Shown: positions 23,349 to 32,484, counted from the stretch's first letter. The stretch: DNA of 32,515 nucleotides from an uncultured Bacilli bacterium (GCA_934140575.1 CAKPBJ010000016.1:1-32515); one strand, 5' to 3'. Notes: generated by a model from the sequence alone, not told the origin. Numbers and translations are program-made.

Positions 23349-23942
23349 ATGGTAATAAAAGAAGCTAATTTAGATGTAATGGCTACTAGAAGAAGTCAAT
23401 ATCCTGATGAGAATAAACCAGAGTTTTTACTTGTTGGTAGAAGTAATGTTGGAAAAAGTAGTTTTATAAATTCAATTTTATCTCGAAAAAATTTGGCTTA
23501 TACTTCTTCAAAGCCAGGAAAAACACAAACTCTTAATTTTTATGGTGTAAACAATGACTTTTATTTGATTGATGTTCCTGGATATGGGTATGCCAGTGTT
23601 GATAAAAAAACACAAGCAAAATTTGGTATGATGATTGAAGAATACTTGGAAAAACGTGAACAATTAAAAAGAGTCTTTATGTTAATTGACTTTAGAATTA
23701 AGCCAACTGAAGATGATTTACTTATGTATAATTTTTTAAAGTACTACAATTTGCCTGTAACTGTTATTGCGACTAAGGCTGATAAAGTTGGTGGTAGTAA
23801 GAAAAATAAGAATCTTAAGATGATTATGGATACTTTAGATTTGGTTATTGGAGATGATTTAGTTGTTTTTTCTAGTGTTACACGTCTTGGTGTAAAAGAA
23901 GTTATAGGAAAAATCGAAGATTTAGTTTATGGAGAAAAATAA
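23349..23942 (+). CDS. engB: Ribosome biogenesis GTPase EngB/YsxC
   Basis: Essential small GTPase of 50S subunit assembly. The 197-residue protein has all G motifs: G1 GRSNVGKSS (about 29-37), the switch I Thr in SKPGKTQTLNFY, G3 DVPGYGYA, G4 TKADK and G5 SSVTRLG. The surrounding sequence (FLLVGRSNVGKSSFINSIL) is typical of EngB. The start ATG 23349 is one base after the nrnA stop, with GAGGAGAT as ribosome site inside nrnA. Bacillus has engB at another locus (after lonA), so this linkage differs from the Bacillus order. Confidence 0.96.
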   Translation: MVIKEANLDVMATRRSQYPDENKPEFLLVGRSNVGKSSFINSILSRKNLAYTSSKPGKTQTLNFYGVNNDFYLIDVPGYGYASVDKKTQAKFGMMIEEYLEKREQLKRVFMLIDFRIKPTEDDLLMYNFLKYYNLPVTVIATKADKVGGSKKNKNLKMIMDTLDLVIGDDLVVFSSVTRLGVKEVIGKIEDLVYGEK

Positions 23943-23969
23943 AAACATATATTTATATTAGGTGAATAT

Positions 23970-24404
23970 ATGAAAATTGAATTTATTTCTTCTGATAATA
24001 TAAAAATATATGTTTATGAACAGATTGATGATAGTATTGATATTAGAGATGCTGTAAAGAATATAATTAATGGATTAAAATATGAATTAAAATTGCGTGG
24101 TTATTATAGCGTATATGTTTATTATCGAAGTATAGGACTATTTTTAAATCTAATAAAAATTGATGAAGGTTTATATAAAGATTCTATAGATTTAAAGATA
24201 ATTTTAAATGATGATAATGAGGTTTATTATATGACTAATAATTATTCTATTATTGAGAAATTAAATAATATTAGGTATGTTGATGGGAATTTTTATTGCA
24301 TAGTTGATGATTATTTTGATGATATACTTAATAAGGTTGAATTTGGTAAATTTATATTTGGTTATGGTACTAATGATTTAATTAAGAATAGTACTTTAAT
24401 ATAA
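23970..24404 (+). CDS. Hypothetical protein
   Basis: Protein of 144 residues with no signal peptide or membrane segment. It is Asp/Ile/Tyr-rich. The pattern of short strands (MKIEFISSDNIKIYVYEQ; YYSVYVYYRSIGLFLNLIKI) and a helix (IRDAVKNIINGLKYELKLRG) suggests a small alpha/beta domain. I do not recognise a family. It follows engB by 27 bases with a ribosome site AGGTGA and is followed closely by another unknown gene, so all belong to the ackA2-nrnA-engB operon. Confidence 0.6.
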   Translation: MKIEFISSDNIKIYVYEQIDDSIDIRDAVKNIINGLKYELKLRGYYSVYVYYRSIGLFLNLIKIDEGLYKDSIDLKIILNDDNEVYYMTNNYSIIEKLNNIRYVDGNFYCIVDDYFDDILNKVEFGKFIFGYGTNDLIKNSTLI

Positions 24405-24416
24405 GTAGGTGATACT

Positions 24417-25121
24417 GTGAGTAGTAGACAAAAGTTTTTGTTAGTATTTGGTTTTATTATTTTGAATATGTTTATGTTAGTTAGTTTTTTAGTTATTAGA
24501 GATGCTACTATGGAAAATGAATTAAAGAATGAAATGGAAGATATTCAAAAACTTGATATTACTAAAGATGATTTTAATACTAAGATTAAAACTAGAGGAA
24601 AATATGCAATAGTTGAAAAGGCTATGAAAGGATATTTAAATGATTGTTCTCTAGAAATACAGGATATTTCTAAGATTATTAATGATGATAAATTGAGTAA
24701 GATATTATCATATGACAATTATTCTAGTGATGGACCTTCATTTACGACATCTCTTGAGTATTTAAATAATTCTAAGGATAATTTTAATGATAAAATTGAT
24801 TCTGTTATTAATAAGATGGATAGTGATTCTGTTAAGAATTATATTTATGAAAAGACGGATGACTCTTATTATGTTTCTTTATATAATGATTTAATGTTAA
24901 GTAAAGAGATGAAAAGTAAGTTTAGTGATACTAAAGTTTTATTAGAGGATACTAAGACTAGATTTAATAATATTTTAGATACAAGTATTGAGGTTTTAAA
25001 TTTTTTAGTATTATATAAAGATTCTTGGATACTTGAAGATAATCAGATTAAATTTCAGAATGATAATTTGTATAATTATTATAATGAATTGATAAGTAAG
25101 GTTAATATTAGTAGAAGTTAA
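24417..25121 (+). CDS. Hypothetical single-pass membrane protein
   Basis: Protein of 234 residues with an N-terminal signal-anchor (FLLVFGFIILNMFMLVSFLVI, about 7-27). An extracytoplasmic, helix-rich, Asp/Asn/Lys/Ser-rich domain follows. The start is GTG 24417, with AGGTGA at 24407-24412; no ATG is available nearer that site. It is last in the operon, 12 bases after its neighbour, followed by a terminator. No family recognised. Placement next to the unknown 144-residue protein suggests joint function. Confidence 0.65.
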   Translation: MSSRQKFLLVFGFIILNMFMLVSFLVIRDATMENELKNEMEDIQKLDITKDDFNTKIKTRGKYAIVEKAMKGYLNDCSLEIQDISKIINDDKLSKILSYDNYSSDGPSFTTSLEYLNNSKDNFNDKIDSVINKMDSDSVKNYIYEKTDDSYYVSLYNDLMLSKEMKSKFSDTKVLLEDTKTRFNNILDTSIEVLNFLVLYKDSWILEDNQIKFQNDNLYNYYNELISKVNISRS

Positions 25122-25131
25122 TTATTACATG

Positions 25132-25161
25132 AAAAAATGAATCTTTTTGGATTCATTTTTT
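25132..25161. terminator. Bidirectional terminator before spoIVA
   Basis: AAAAAATGAATC (25132-25143) with GATTCATTTTTT (25150-25161), 6-base loop, A-run and T-run on both sides. It serves the plus-strand operon and convergent spoIVA. Confidence 0.88.
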
Positions 25162-26635
25162 ATATTACTATGGTAATTACATTATTTGAGCCTTTGTTTA
25201 CTACTTTTGTTAGAGTGTTTTGTAGTTTGAAACGGATATTATCTGGCATAAGATTTATTTTTGATTGAATTCCTTCTTGAACTATTGAGTCTAAGCTTCT
25301 TCCAAATATTTCGCTTCTCCAAATTTCGTTTTTATCTTTTTCTTGATCTTTTGTTAGGTAATCAATTAATTCTTTACATTGAACTTCACTTCCTATTATT
25401 GGTTCAAATGTTGATTCGACATCTACTTTTATCATGTGTATTGATGGGGCAACTGCTTTTAGTTTTACACCATATCTTGGACCTTGCTTAATTATTTCTG
25501 GATTGTCTAATTTCATGTCTTCAATGGATGGAGTTGCGATGCCATATCCTGTTTGTTTAACCATATTAAGAGCATATTTTATTTGATCATATTCTTTTTT
25601 CGCAACATTATATTCTTGAAAAAGTGATAATAAGTCAGCTTTACTTTTTATATCTTTATCTATTAGTTCATTAAGTGTTTCATTATATAGTTTCATTGGG
25701 GCTGTTATATTTACGGTTATGATTCCAGTAGATGTATTTATATCTGATAAATAACATTTTTCTATATATTCATTTTCTAAGAAATGTTCCGTTATTTTTT
25801 CAACATCTCTAATTTTATCTATTTCTACTACACTTTCACGAATTGAATTAATATATGATTTTTTTATTTTATTATCTGGATTTAATATACTTATCCATTC
25901 TGGAATATTTATTTTTACTTCTAAGACTGGGAATTCATATAATGCTTCTCTTAAAATGTTATACATATCTTTTTCGTTCATTGCTTCTACATTAATTGGA
26001 AGTACTGGAACATTATGCGTTTCTCTTATTGTTTTCGCAATATTTTCTGTATCTGGATGTGTTGGGTGTGTTGAATTTAAAACAACTATAAATGGTTTTC
26101 CTATACTTTTTAATTCAGTAATTACTCTTGTTTCTGCTTCAATGTAATCGTTTCTTTCAAAGTCTCCAATTGATGCATCGGTTGTGACAACTATACCAAT
26201 CGTTGAATGTTCTTTAATTACTTTTTCAGTTCCTATTTCTGCTGCTTCTGTAAATGGGATTTCTTCGTTGTACCATGGTGTTTTTACCATTCTTGGACCA
26301 TTTTCATCTGTTGCGCCGATTGCGTTGTTTATCATGTACCCAACACAATCTATTAGTTTTATATGGCAATTTATATCATCAATTTTTATATTTGCAGTAT
26401 TATTTGGTACAAATTTTGGTTCAGTTGTCATTATTGTTTTTCCAGCAGCACTTTGTGGAATTTCATCTAATGCTCTTTTTCTTTCGTATTCATCTTCAAT
26501 ATTAGGGACTATTAAGGTTTCTACCACTCTTTTTATAAATGTAGATTTACCTGTTCTTACTCCACCTACAACTCCTAGGTAGATATCTCCGCCACTTCTT
26601 TGGGCAATATTTTTTATTATTTCATATTTTTCCAT
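25160..26635 (-). CDS. spoIVA: Stage IV sporulation protein A
   Basis: Morphogenetic ATPase that polymerises on the forespore surface and forms the spore-coat basement layer in the mother cell. Of 491 residues (B. subtilis 492), the N-terminal TRAFAC-type ATPase domain has Walker A GGVRTGKST at 24-32 and the switch/Walker B region IDCVGYMI. The GADE-type region of the family follows (NNAIGATDENGPRMVKTPWY). VVTTDASIGDF, LNSTHP and PEI-KQGPRYGVKLKA are further family hallmarks. It ends FKLQNTLTKVVNKGSNNVITIVI, the conserved membrane- and partner-binding C-terminus. Ribosome site AAGGAG. I could not identify a clear sigma-E promoter. Confidence 0.97.
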   Translation of the reverse strand: MEKYEIIKNIAQRSGGDIYLGVVGGVRTGKSTFIKRVVETLIVPNIEDEYERKRALDEIPQSAAGKTIMTTEPKFVPNNTANIKIDDINCHIKLIDCVGYMINNAIGATDENGPRMVKTPWYNEEIPFTEAAEIGTEKVIKEHSTIGIVVTTDASIGDFERNDYIEAETRVITELKSIGKPFIVVLNSTHPTHPDTENIAKTIRETHNVPVLPINVEAMNEKDMYNILREALYEFPVLEVKINIPEWISILNPDNKIKKSYINSIRESVVEIDKIRDVEKITEHFLENEYIEKCYLSDINTSTGIITVNITAPMKLYNETLNELIDKDIKSKADLLSLFQEYNVAKKEYDQIKYALNMVKQTGYGIATPSIEDMKLDNPEIIKQGPRYGVKLKAVAPSIHMIKVDVESTFEPIIGSEVQCKELIDYLTKDQEKDKNEIWRSEIFGRSLDSIVQEGIQSKINLMPDNIRFKLQNTLTKVVNKGSNNVITIVI

Positions 26636-26674
26636 AGCATTCTCCTTATACTAGTAAAAATATATTCTTTAATT

Positions 26675-26705
26675 AAAAAAAAAGAACAATATTGTTGATA
26701 TTGTT
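26675..26705 (-). terminator. Terminator of the LCP gene
   Basis: On the minus strand AACAATAT (26705-26698) pairs with ATATTGTT (26692-26685), followed by C and nine T. It insulates spoIVA from the LCP transcript. Confidence 0.8.
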
Positions 26706-26706
26706 T

Positions 26707-28116
26707 CTATTTTTCTTTTAATAATTTGTTTATTTTATTTGAAGCATCATTTACAGTATCCATTGATGGTGTCATAATCCAGGCTTCTTGTGTTCCTAAA
26801 TGACCAACTCCTATACTATCTGTACCATCTACACTTTGTTCAATTATTTCAAAGTCAGGGTCTTCAAGCACTTTTTTTATTAGATTTTTTACTACTTTAT
26901 CATTCATATCTGTTGTATATAATCCATCAAATGATTTTAATATTTCATCATAATTTTTAAGTGATGATGTTGATGCGATTTTCTTTGCGATTGATATTAA
27001 TATTTGTCTACAGTTTTTTTGTCTATATCTATCTCTTCCTGGAAGTGCCATTCTTTCTCTGGCAATTGTAAGTATTTCTGTACCATTATATTTTTTACAG
27101 CCTTTAGTTACATGTAGTTTTTTACCAGTACTGTCATTATATGTATCTGTAACAAGTGCATGTGTTGTTGTGAATTCATAGTCTGAACAAAAATCTATAC
27201 CATCTAGTGTATCAACTATGTTTACTAAACTATTTGTATTTAGGTTTATTGTGTAATCTATTTTTGTGTTAAATAATTTTTCAAGAGCTTCTTTTGAAAC
27301 TTCTGAATCTAATGATCCTAGACACATTAATGTATCTTTCATATTGTATGCTGGTACATCAATATAATAATCTCTTGGAATTGATGTCAATATTACTTTT
27401 TTAGTTTTTAAATTAACTGTTGCAATTAAATTATAATCACGCATTATACCAGTAAAATCAAGTCCATTAATATAAATATTAAATGTATCTTTTATTTCGT
27501 CATTTCTTTTTATTTTTTCGGATACTTCAAATTCTTTAATTATTTTATAATTATCTCTTGAATATAAATTTGTAGAATCCATTAAGTAATCATAATTAGC
27601 ACTTGCAATTACGAAGTATCCATTTTCATTGTTTACATATTCCATGGATTTAGATGCTGTATCACTTGCTTCAAAATTATAATTTCCAAGTGACTTTAGT
27701 GCTTTATTTATTGAACGACTATATTTGTAGTATTCAATTTTCTTTTCTTTATCTATGTTTTTTATATTGTCTATGTTATCATTTTTACTTGCTAGAACAT
27801 AGTATTTTGTTGTAACTTTATATGTTTTATATTCTAAGTTTTTTGAAATGTATTTGTTTGTTTTACTTAAATAGTAATATCCAAATATATTTCCAATAAT
27901 GCTTATTATATATATAATAATTCCTATTATGATAAGGGCTTTTTTCTTTAGATTATATAGAATAAGACCTAATAAATATAAAACTATTTCTGTTACTAAT
28001 ATTGGAATTAGATATTTAGTTGGTAGTATGTTTAGTTTTAGTATTTCATATGTTGTGAATAGTACTATTATTAGTACTATAATGCTTAATATATTTTTTA
28101 TTAATTTCTTTTTCAT
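26707..28116 (-). CDS. LytR-CpsA-Psr (LCP) family glycopolymer transferase
   Basis: Transfers undecaprenyl-linked glycopolymers (teichoic acid or capsule) to peptidoglycan. The protein has 469 residues. Three N-terminal membrane segments lie at about 8-27, 36-55 and 60-82, then an accessory region, then the LCP domain from about 213. Conserved elements are LTSIPRDYYIDVP (244-255) and ARERMALPGRDRYRQKNCRQ (352-371), with the pyrophosphate-binding Arg cluster. The three-helix anchor with accessory domain is the CpsA/Cps2A layout rather than the one-helix TagU layout. The usual GSDsR segment is reduced to GLDFTGIMRDYN. It has its own promoter. Confidence 0.9.
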   Translation of the reverse strand: MKKKLIKNILSIIVLIIVLFTTYEILKLNILPTKYLIPILVTEIVLYLLGLILYNLKKKALIIIGIIIYIISIIGNIFGYYYLSKTNKYISKNLEYKTYKVTTKYYVLASKNDNIDNIKNIDKEKKIEYYKYSRSINKALKSLGNYNFEASDTASKSMEYVNNENGYFVIASANYDYLMDSTNLYSRDNYKIIKEFEVSEKIKRNDEIKDTFNIYINGLDFTGIMRDYNLIATVNLKTKKVILTSIPRDYYIDVPAYNMKDTLMCLGSLDSEVSKEALEKLFNTKIDYTINLNTNSLVNIVDTLDGIDFCSDYEFTTTHALVTDTYNDSTGKKLHVTKGCKKYNGTEILTIARERMALPGRDRYRQKNCRQILISIAKKIASTSSLKNYDEILKSFDGLYTTDMNDKVVKNLIKKVLEDPDFEIIEQSVDGTDSIGVGHLGTQEAWIMTPSMDTVNDASNKINKLLKEK

Positions 28117-28142
28117 TTAATTCACCTCGATAAACATGGTTA

Positions 28143-28171
28143 ATTATAATCCAAAAATGGTATTATTTCAA
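28143..28171 (-). promoter_or_regulatory. Sigma-A promoter of the LCP gene
   Basis: Minus strand: TTGAAA (28171-28166), 17 bases, TATAAT (28148-28143). The -35 lies within the last codons of the upstream membrane-protein gene. Confidence 0.8.
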
Positions 28172-29611
28172 GTAATCAAGGTTTATTACTATGGTGTTGT
28201 CTTTAGTTTCTATTAATTTATTTGTTTTATTATCTTCTAAATGTTTTGCTTTATTTTCATCAACATAGTTTATATTTAGTCCATAGTATTCTTTACAAAA
28301 TCTAGTCAAACCTAGTTTTCTTAAATTATACTCTTTCCAGAAAATACTATCATCACTTATAAATCCATAATTTAATTTACTTATATTGTCTTTTTGTTTT
28401 GGTGATTTTCCAATGATTGCATATGGTTTATCTAAATCATTAATATTTTCTTTTATTGCAGTACTTATTACTAAGTTATATTTATTGAAAGTATTTTCTA
28501 ATGTTAGATATGTAGATTGTGTCTGTATTATATTATTTCTAAAAAGTAGAATAAGTATTAATAATGAAATATTTTTTTTGCTGTTTTCTATAAGTAATAT
28601 CATGATGATTGGTATTAATAGGTAAGATGATGCCATTAATAATTGTAGTTTTGTATCACTTATTACAAATATTACACTGTTTAAAGCGATTGGTATTAAT
28701 AATATTATTAATAAAATAAGTAATTTATTGATTGTGGAAAGTTTATTTTTAACAGTTTTATAAATTAATTCTATTAGTATTATGATAATGATTAATAAGT
28801 TAATCATGTCATTATGAATAAATGTATTTTTGATTATATTGTTTGTGAAATAAAATTGATAGAAGAGTTTATAAGAATCTATTATTTTTTGTGGTATATT
28901 TAATAGTATTTTTATGTCAATATTGTTTGCATTACTATAATTTGACATATTAATGTGGAATACTTGTAGTGATAATTTCATTACTATAAAATAGCTTATT
29001 ATTCCAAGAATTATTACTAATAGATATTTTAGAGTATCTTTTATATCTTTTTTGTTAAGTATTTCAAATAATAAGTAAACTATAAATAGTGTTACTATTA
29101 GTGATAAGTAAGCTTGGTACATTGATAGGGCAATTACTATTAGTGTTGTTGGGAATAGTATTTTTAAATATTTATTTTTTATATTTTTATATAAATAAAT
29201 TGCGAGTGTACTTGAAAGTAATGCAAGTGTGTATCCTATTGAACAATAGTTAAATAGAAGTGTTGCGGATGTTATTGGATTTAATGTAATTATTAAAACA
29301 ATTAATATTATTTTTATTTTGTCTTTAACTTTGAATAGATCTATTATTAAGACTATAGTTATTGAAATTAATATGTAACTTATTATTAAATCAATATGTG
29401 GAATTGTTATGAATGACTTAATAATTCCAACTATATATAGTCCAAATCTTCCAAGTGATATTTCCCATGAATAACCATTATAAAAGTAATTATTTAATAA
29501 TATATCTGCTGATATAATATTTTTTGTCATTAATGGAAGATGTATTAAAAATAATAAGATAAATGTAAATATTATTATTGATTGATTTTTTTTATTTAAT
29601 AGTTTTTTCAT
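28163..29611 (-). CDS. GtrII-like multi-pass glucosyltransferase domain protein
   Basis: Membrane protein of 482 residues with about 11 hydrophobic segments. YFYNGYSWEISLGRFGLYIVG (GRF in the first loop), LFNYCSIGYTLALLSSTLAI and LSMYQAYLSLIV resemble the Glucos_trans_II (GtrII) family, whose members transfer glucosyl groups from lipid carriers at the outer face. A C-terminal soluble part follows. The start is placed at ATG 29611 with GGTGATA upstream; a TTG at 29626 would add five residues and precede that site. It lies between the LCP gene and a divergent GT-C-like gene, fitting a surface glycopolymer locus. The sugar is unknown. Confidence 0.7.
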   Translation of the reverse strand: MKKLLNKKNQSIIIFTFILLFLIHLPLMTKNIISADILLNNYFYNGYSWEISLGRFGLYIVGIIKSFITIPHIDLIISYILISITIVLIIDLFKVKDKIKIILIVLIITLNPITSATLLFNYCSIGYTLALLSSTLAIYLYKNIKNKYLKILFPTTLIVIALSMYQAYLSLIVTLFIVYLLFEILNKKDIKDTLKYLLVIILGIISYFIVMKLSLQVFHINMSNYSNANNIDIKILLNIPQKIIDSYKLFYQFYFTNNIIKNTFIHNDMINLLIIIIILIELIYKTVKNKLSTINKLLILLIILLIPIALNSVIFVISDTKLQLLMASSYLLIPIIMILLIENSKKNISLLILILLFRNNIIQTQSTYLTLENTFNKYNLVISTAIKENINDLDKPYAIIGKSPKQKDNISKLNYGFISDDSIFWKEYNLRKLGLTRFCKEYYGLNINYVDENKAKHLEDNKTNKLIETKDNTIVINLDYLK

Positions 29612-29648
29612 GTTATCACCAGCCAAGTTTAGTCTAGCATAAATAAAT

Positions 29649-29677
29649 TTGAAAATAAAGGGTCTCTATGATATGAT
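29649..29677 (+). promoter_or_regulatory. Sigma-A promoter of the GT-C-like gene
   Basis: TTGAAA (29649-29654), 17 bases, TATGAT (29672-29677) with extended TG at 29669-29670. It lies in the divergent intergenic region. Confidence 0.78.
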
Positions 29678-29700
29678 TTATTGTATAAAGAAGTGATATT

Positions 29701-31023
29701 ATGAGTAGATTTATTAAGATATGTGAATATATATTATTTGTACTATTCTTTGTACTTTTATTTTTTATGAGTAATAAATTATCTGCTTTTATGATTATCC
29801 CTTTGATTATTGTTATTTATTTTTTTATTAAGAAGGCAAAGATTAAACATTTTGGGATTTTCATATTTTTAGTAGCTTTAATTGTTAGAATTATTAGTGT
29901 TCTTGTTTTAAAAGTAGATATTTGTGATGATTTTAAAACGATGTATATGGCTAGTAGAGATTTGATTAATGGAAATTTATCTTTTCTTAAGAATAGTTAT
30001 TTTGTTTATTTTTCCTATCAATTAGGGCATGTTGTCTATCAAGCACTTTTATTAAAAATAATTAATAGTGTGATGTTTTTAAAAATAATTAATTGTATTA
30101 TTACTTCATTTACTGTAATTTTTATTTATTTAATAACTAGAAAAATATTTAGTGAAAATATTAGTAGGTTCGTAACTTTTTCTTACTTATTTTATTTATA
30201 TCCATTATATTTAAATTCTGTTCTAACAAATCAGTTATTGCCTGCTTTACTAGTTCTTATTGTTATTTATTTATTGGTTAGTAGGGAATTGAATTATAAG
30301 CTTATTTTTATCTGTTCTTTAATTCTTGCTTTTTCTAATGTATTTAGGACTGAGAGTATTGTTATTATTCTTGGTATAATTCTTTATATTATTTGTAAGT
30401 TTAAGAAAGAAAGTATAAAGAGAAACAGTTTGTTAATTGTAAGTTTAGTAGGAAGTTATTTTATTTTCACTTTTATTATTAGTTTTTTATTTAGTATTTC
30501 TTCAATAAATACAAATCTAAGTAATAATAGTGGGTTGTGGAAATTTTATTGTGGATTAAATTATGAAACTAATGGGATTTATAATGTAGATGATGATAAT
30601 AGATTTTTTAATAGTGATGATAAAAATAAATTACTTATTGATAGAATTACCAATAATCCTTTGAAGTTACCAGTATTGTTTTTAAAGAAAGAAGTAATAT
30701 TATGGACACAAACAAATTATGATTTACGTATTAGTAATAATTTTAATGAAACTTTTTATAATTTCTTATTGTTATTTAATCAGGGTTTTTTAAATTTAGT
30801 ATTAATTTTATTTGTTATTAGTTTGTATCCTAGAAAAAATAGTGAAACTGATGATAAGTCATTGCTTATTAAGATATTAATTGGAGTTTATTATTTTGTT
30901 TATATGTTTATTGAAATTTCTCCAAGATATGCTTATATTCTAGATATATTTATATTTTTAATTATTGGTCTTGGAATTGATAGGGTAGTTAATTTTATAA
31001 AAAAAGAACTTAAATTTAACTAA
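29701..31023 (+). CDS. GT-C fold glycosyltransferase-like membrane protein (PMT/ArnT-like)
   Basis: Protein of 440 residues with about 11-12 transmembrane segments. The first large extracytoplasmic loop carries acidic residues (VDICDDFKTMYMASRDLINGN), as in GT-C transferases of the PMT/GT39 group that use polyprenyl-phosphate sugars. The central pattern (YQLGHVVYQALLLKI, then many helices) and the C-terminal loop with WTQTNYDLRISNN agree. Catalysis cannot be confirmed. It is divergent from the GtrII-like gene. Its last 8 bases overlap the convergent zinc-ribbon gene, so no terminator separates them. Ribosome site AAGAAGTGAT. Confidence 0.65.
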   Translation: MSRFIKICEYILFVLFFVLLFFMSNKLSAFMIIPLIIVIYFFIKKAKIKHFGIFIFLVALIVRIISVLVLKVDICDDFKTMYMASRDLINGNLSFLKNSYFVYFSYQLGHVVYQALLLKIINSVMFLKIINCIITSFTVIFIYLITRKIFSENISRFVTFSYLFYLYPLYLNSVLTNQLLPALLVLIVIYLLVSRELNYKLIFICSLILAFSNVFRTESIVIILGIILYIICKFKKESIKRNSLLIVSLVGSYFIFTFIISFLFSISSINTNLSNNSGLWKFYCGLNYETNGIYNVDDDNRFFNSDDKNKLLIDRITNNPLKLPVLFLKKEVILWTQTNYDLRISNNFNETFYNFLLLFNQGFLNLVLILFVISLYPRKNSETDDKSLLIKILIGVYYFVYMFIEISPRYAYILDIFIFLIIGLGIDRVVNFIKKELKFN

Positions 31024-31744
31024 GTTCTATTGTTCCACCTTTTTTTGATAATATTTTTATTATTTCGGCAGAAGTTTTATTTTCATTTAATGTTCTAATT
31101 TCTGATACTTTTTTTTCAACTTCATTAAAATATATTTTTTTGAAATTTAATGATAAGTAAATATTTATTACCAATGATATGAAAGTATTTAGAGGCGAAT
31201 AAATATTTTGAAGGATAAATTCTAAGAATATTATTATAAATGCTTTAAAGTATAATTTTCTATATATTAAATAAAGGGGTCCAAATAATAATGCGAAGAT
31301 ATTAAATTGTTCATTTTTTAGTTGATTATAGTATGAACCAACATATGCTTTTATGTAATCTTCATCACTGTTTATTGTTTCATTACTCATATTACTATAT
31401 TCATAACTATAGTTATATTGATCATTGTGGCTTATATTATGTTCATTTTTTGTTGTATTACTGTATTTTCTACTATAGTTATCTTGCAATTCATGACTTT
31501 CGTTATGATCGTTTTTGTTTATATTTTCATCTTTTTCTTCTGTTATTTCAATATTTTTTTTATCTTCTTCAATTTTATCTTCTAGTTCTTTTATGTCACT
31601 TTTATAATTAAATGTAGAAATATTTGAAAATTTATTTATGTGAGAAAAATTATAATTTTTTTTCTTTTTATTTAACTCTTCACCACATCTTGGACAAAAC
31701 TTTTTAGAATCTTGTATATCACTATGACATTTTGGACAAAACAT
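31016..31744 (-). CDS. Zinc-ribbon and DUF2628-like membrane protein
   Basis: Protein of 242 residues. The N-terminal zinc ribbon is MFCPKCHSDI...KKFCPRCGEEL (two CPxC pairs). A charged Asn/Lys/Glu linker contains a 22-residue tandem duplication (NDHNESHELQDNYSRKYSN and NEHNISHNDQYNYSYEYSN). The region DEDYIKAYVGSYYNQLK...FNIFALLFGPLYLIYRKLY then leads into two or three transmembrane segments, as in DUF2628 proteins. It starts 8 bases after the upstream gene with AGGAATT. The ribbon is probably cytoplasmic; function unknown. Confidence 0.75.
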   Translation of the reverse strand: MFCPKCHSDIQDSKKFCPRCGEELNKKKKNYNFSHINKFSNISTFNYKSDIKELEDKIEEDKKNIEITEEKDENINKNDHNESHELQDNYSRKYSNTTKNEHNISHNDQYNYSYEYSNMSNETINSDEDYIKAYVGSYYNQLKNEQFNIFALLFGPLYLIYRKLYFKAFIIIFLEFILQNIYSPLNTFISLVINIYLSLNFKKIYFNEVEKKVSEIRTLNENKTSAEIIKILSKKGGTIELS

Positions 31745-31752
31745 ATTAATTC

Positions 31753-32385
31753 CTAATTAGCCTTTAATGGCTTTATTTCTTTATTTATAATAGTAGAATT
31801 TGTCTTTTCTACAATTTTATTAAGTTCATCTTCAGTTACTTCAATATAGATTACTTTATTTACTCTTATTTTTTTCTTATTTGTTTTTTCTAGGTTTAAA
31901 GATTCTAATATACTTTCTTCAATAAATAAAACATTATTATAATTACAAACAATTAATTCATTTTTTTTAGGTGTAGTAGTTTCATTATATTTATAAACAG
32001 TTACTATTACAAATTTCTTATTTAAAGTTTTTTCAAGCTCTTTAGCTGTTGTTTTAAAGCATACTTTATTCATTATTTCTTTAGTATCATTACTAAGGTT
32101 TATGTTTTCTGTTAGATATAATTCATTTGTATTTGCTAGATGGTAAACTATAACTATATTTTTTTCTTTTTCTTTATTTGTTATTTTATTTTCTATACCT
32201 TTGATATTTGCTTGTTCTTCGATTTTTTTTAAGTCTTTGTAATGGATTGAGTAACAGTTTTTATTATTAATTATTTTTGGTATACCTTCAATTTCTATAT
32301 TTAATTTTCTTGATAATTCTAATATTTCTCTTGATATATATATTATGTTATTTTGTTCATCATAATAGTATTCAAATTCATTCAT
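31753..32385 (-). CDS. Hypothetical protein
   Basis: Soluble, highly charged protein of 210 residues (Lys, Glu, Asn, Ile). Two related stretches, NNIIYISREILELSRKLNIE and NNVLFIEESILESLNLEKTN, suggest an internal duplication. The N-terminal part could bind a peptide or DNA (a strand followed by helices), but no known motif is visible. It is the first gene of a two-gene operon with the zinc-ribbon protein. The ribosome site is AAAGGAAG and a TATAAT lies 27 bases upstream. The insertion sequence begins about 60 bases upstream. Confidence 0.6.
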   Translation of the reverse strand: MNEFEYYYDEQNNIIYISREILELSRKLNIEIEGIPKIINNKNCYSIHYKDLKKIEEQANIKGIENKITNKEKEKNIVIVYHLANTNELYLTENINLSNDTKEIMNKVCFKTTAKELEKTLNKKFVIVTVYKYNETTTPKKNELIVCNYNNVLFIEESILESLNLEKTNKKKIRVNKVIYIEVTEDELNKIVEKTNSTIINKEIKPLKAN

Positions 32386-32412
32386 ATGTATCTTCCTTTC
32401 TATTCTTTTATA

Positions 32413-32418
32413 ATTATA
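32413..32418 (-). promoter_or_regulatory. Possible -10 of the two-gene minus-strand operon
   Basis: TATAAT on the minus strand. The -35 region (32436-32441) is poor and abuts the insertion-sequence end. Confidence 0.4.
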
Positions 32419-32445
32419 ATATAAAAAAGACTAAATATTGATATG

Positions 32446-32479
32446 AACCCCGTTTCTTGGACAAAATAGAAACGAGGTT
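32446..32479 (+). promoter_or_regulatory. Hairpin at the IS end that buries the transposase ribosome site
   Basis: AACCCCGTTTCT (32446-32457) pairs with AGAAACGAGGTT (32468-32479) with one mismatch and a 10-base loop. The GAGG ribosome site (32474-32477) lies in the 3' arm, and the stem is followed by a T-run. It could act both as terminator of incoming transcription and as translation block. Confidence 0.6.
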
Positions 32480-32484
32480 TTTAT

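Noticed and set aside
26636..26705. Sigma-E promoter before spoIVA
   Set aside because: GAATATA resembles a -35 but no CATACAAT-like -10 follows at 13-16 bases.
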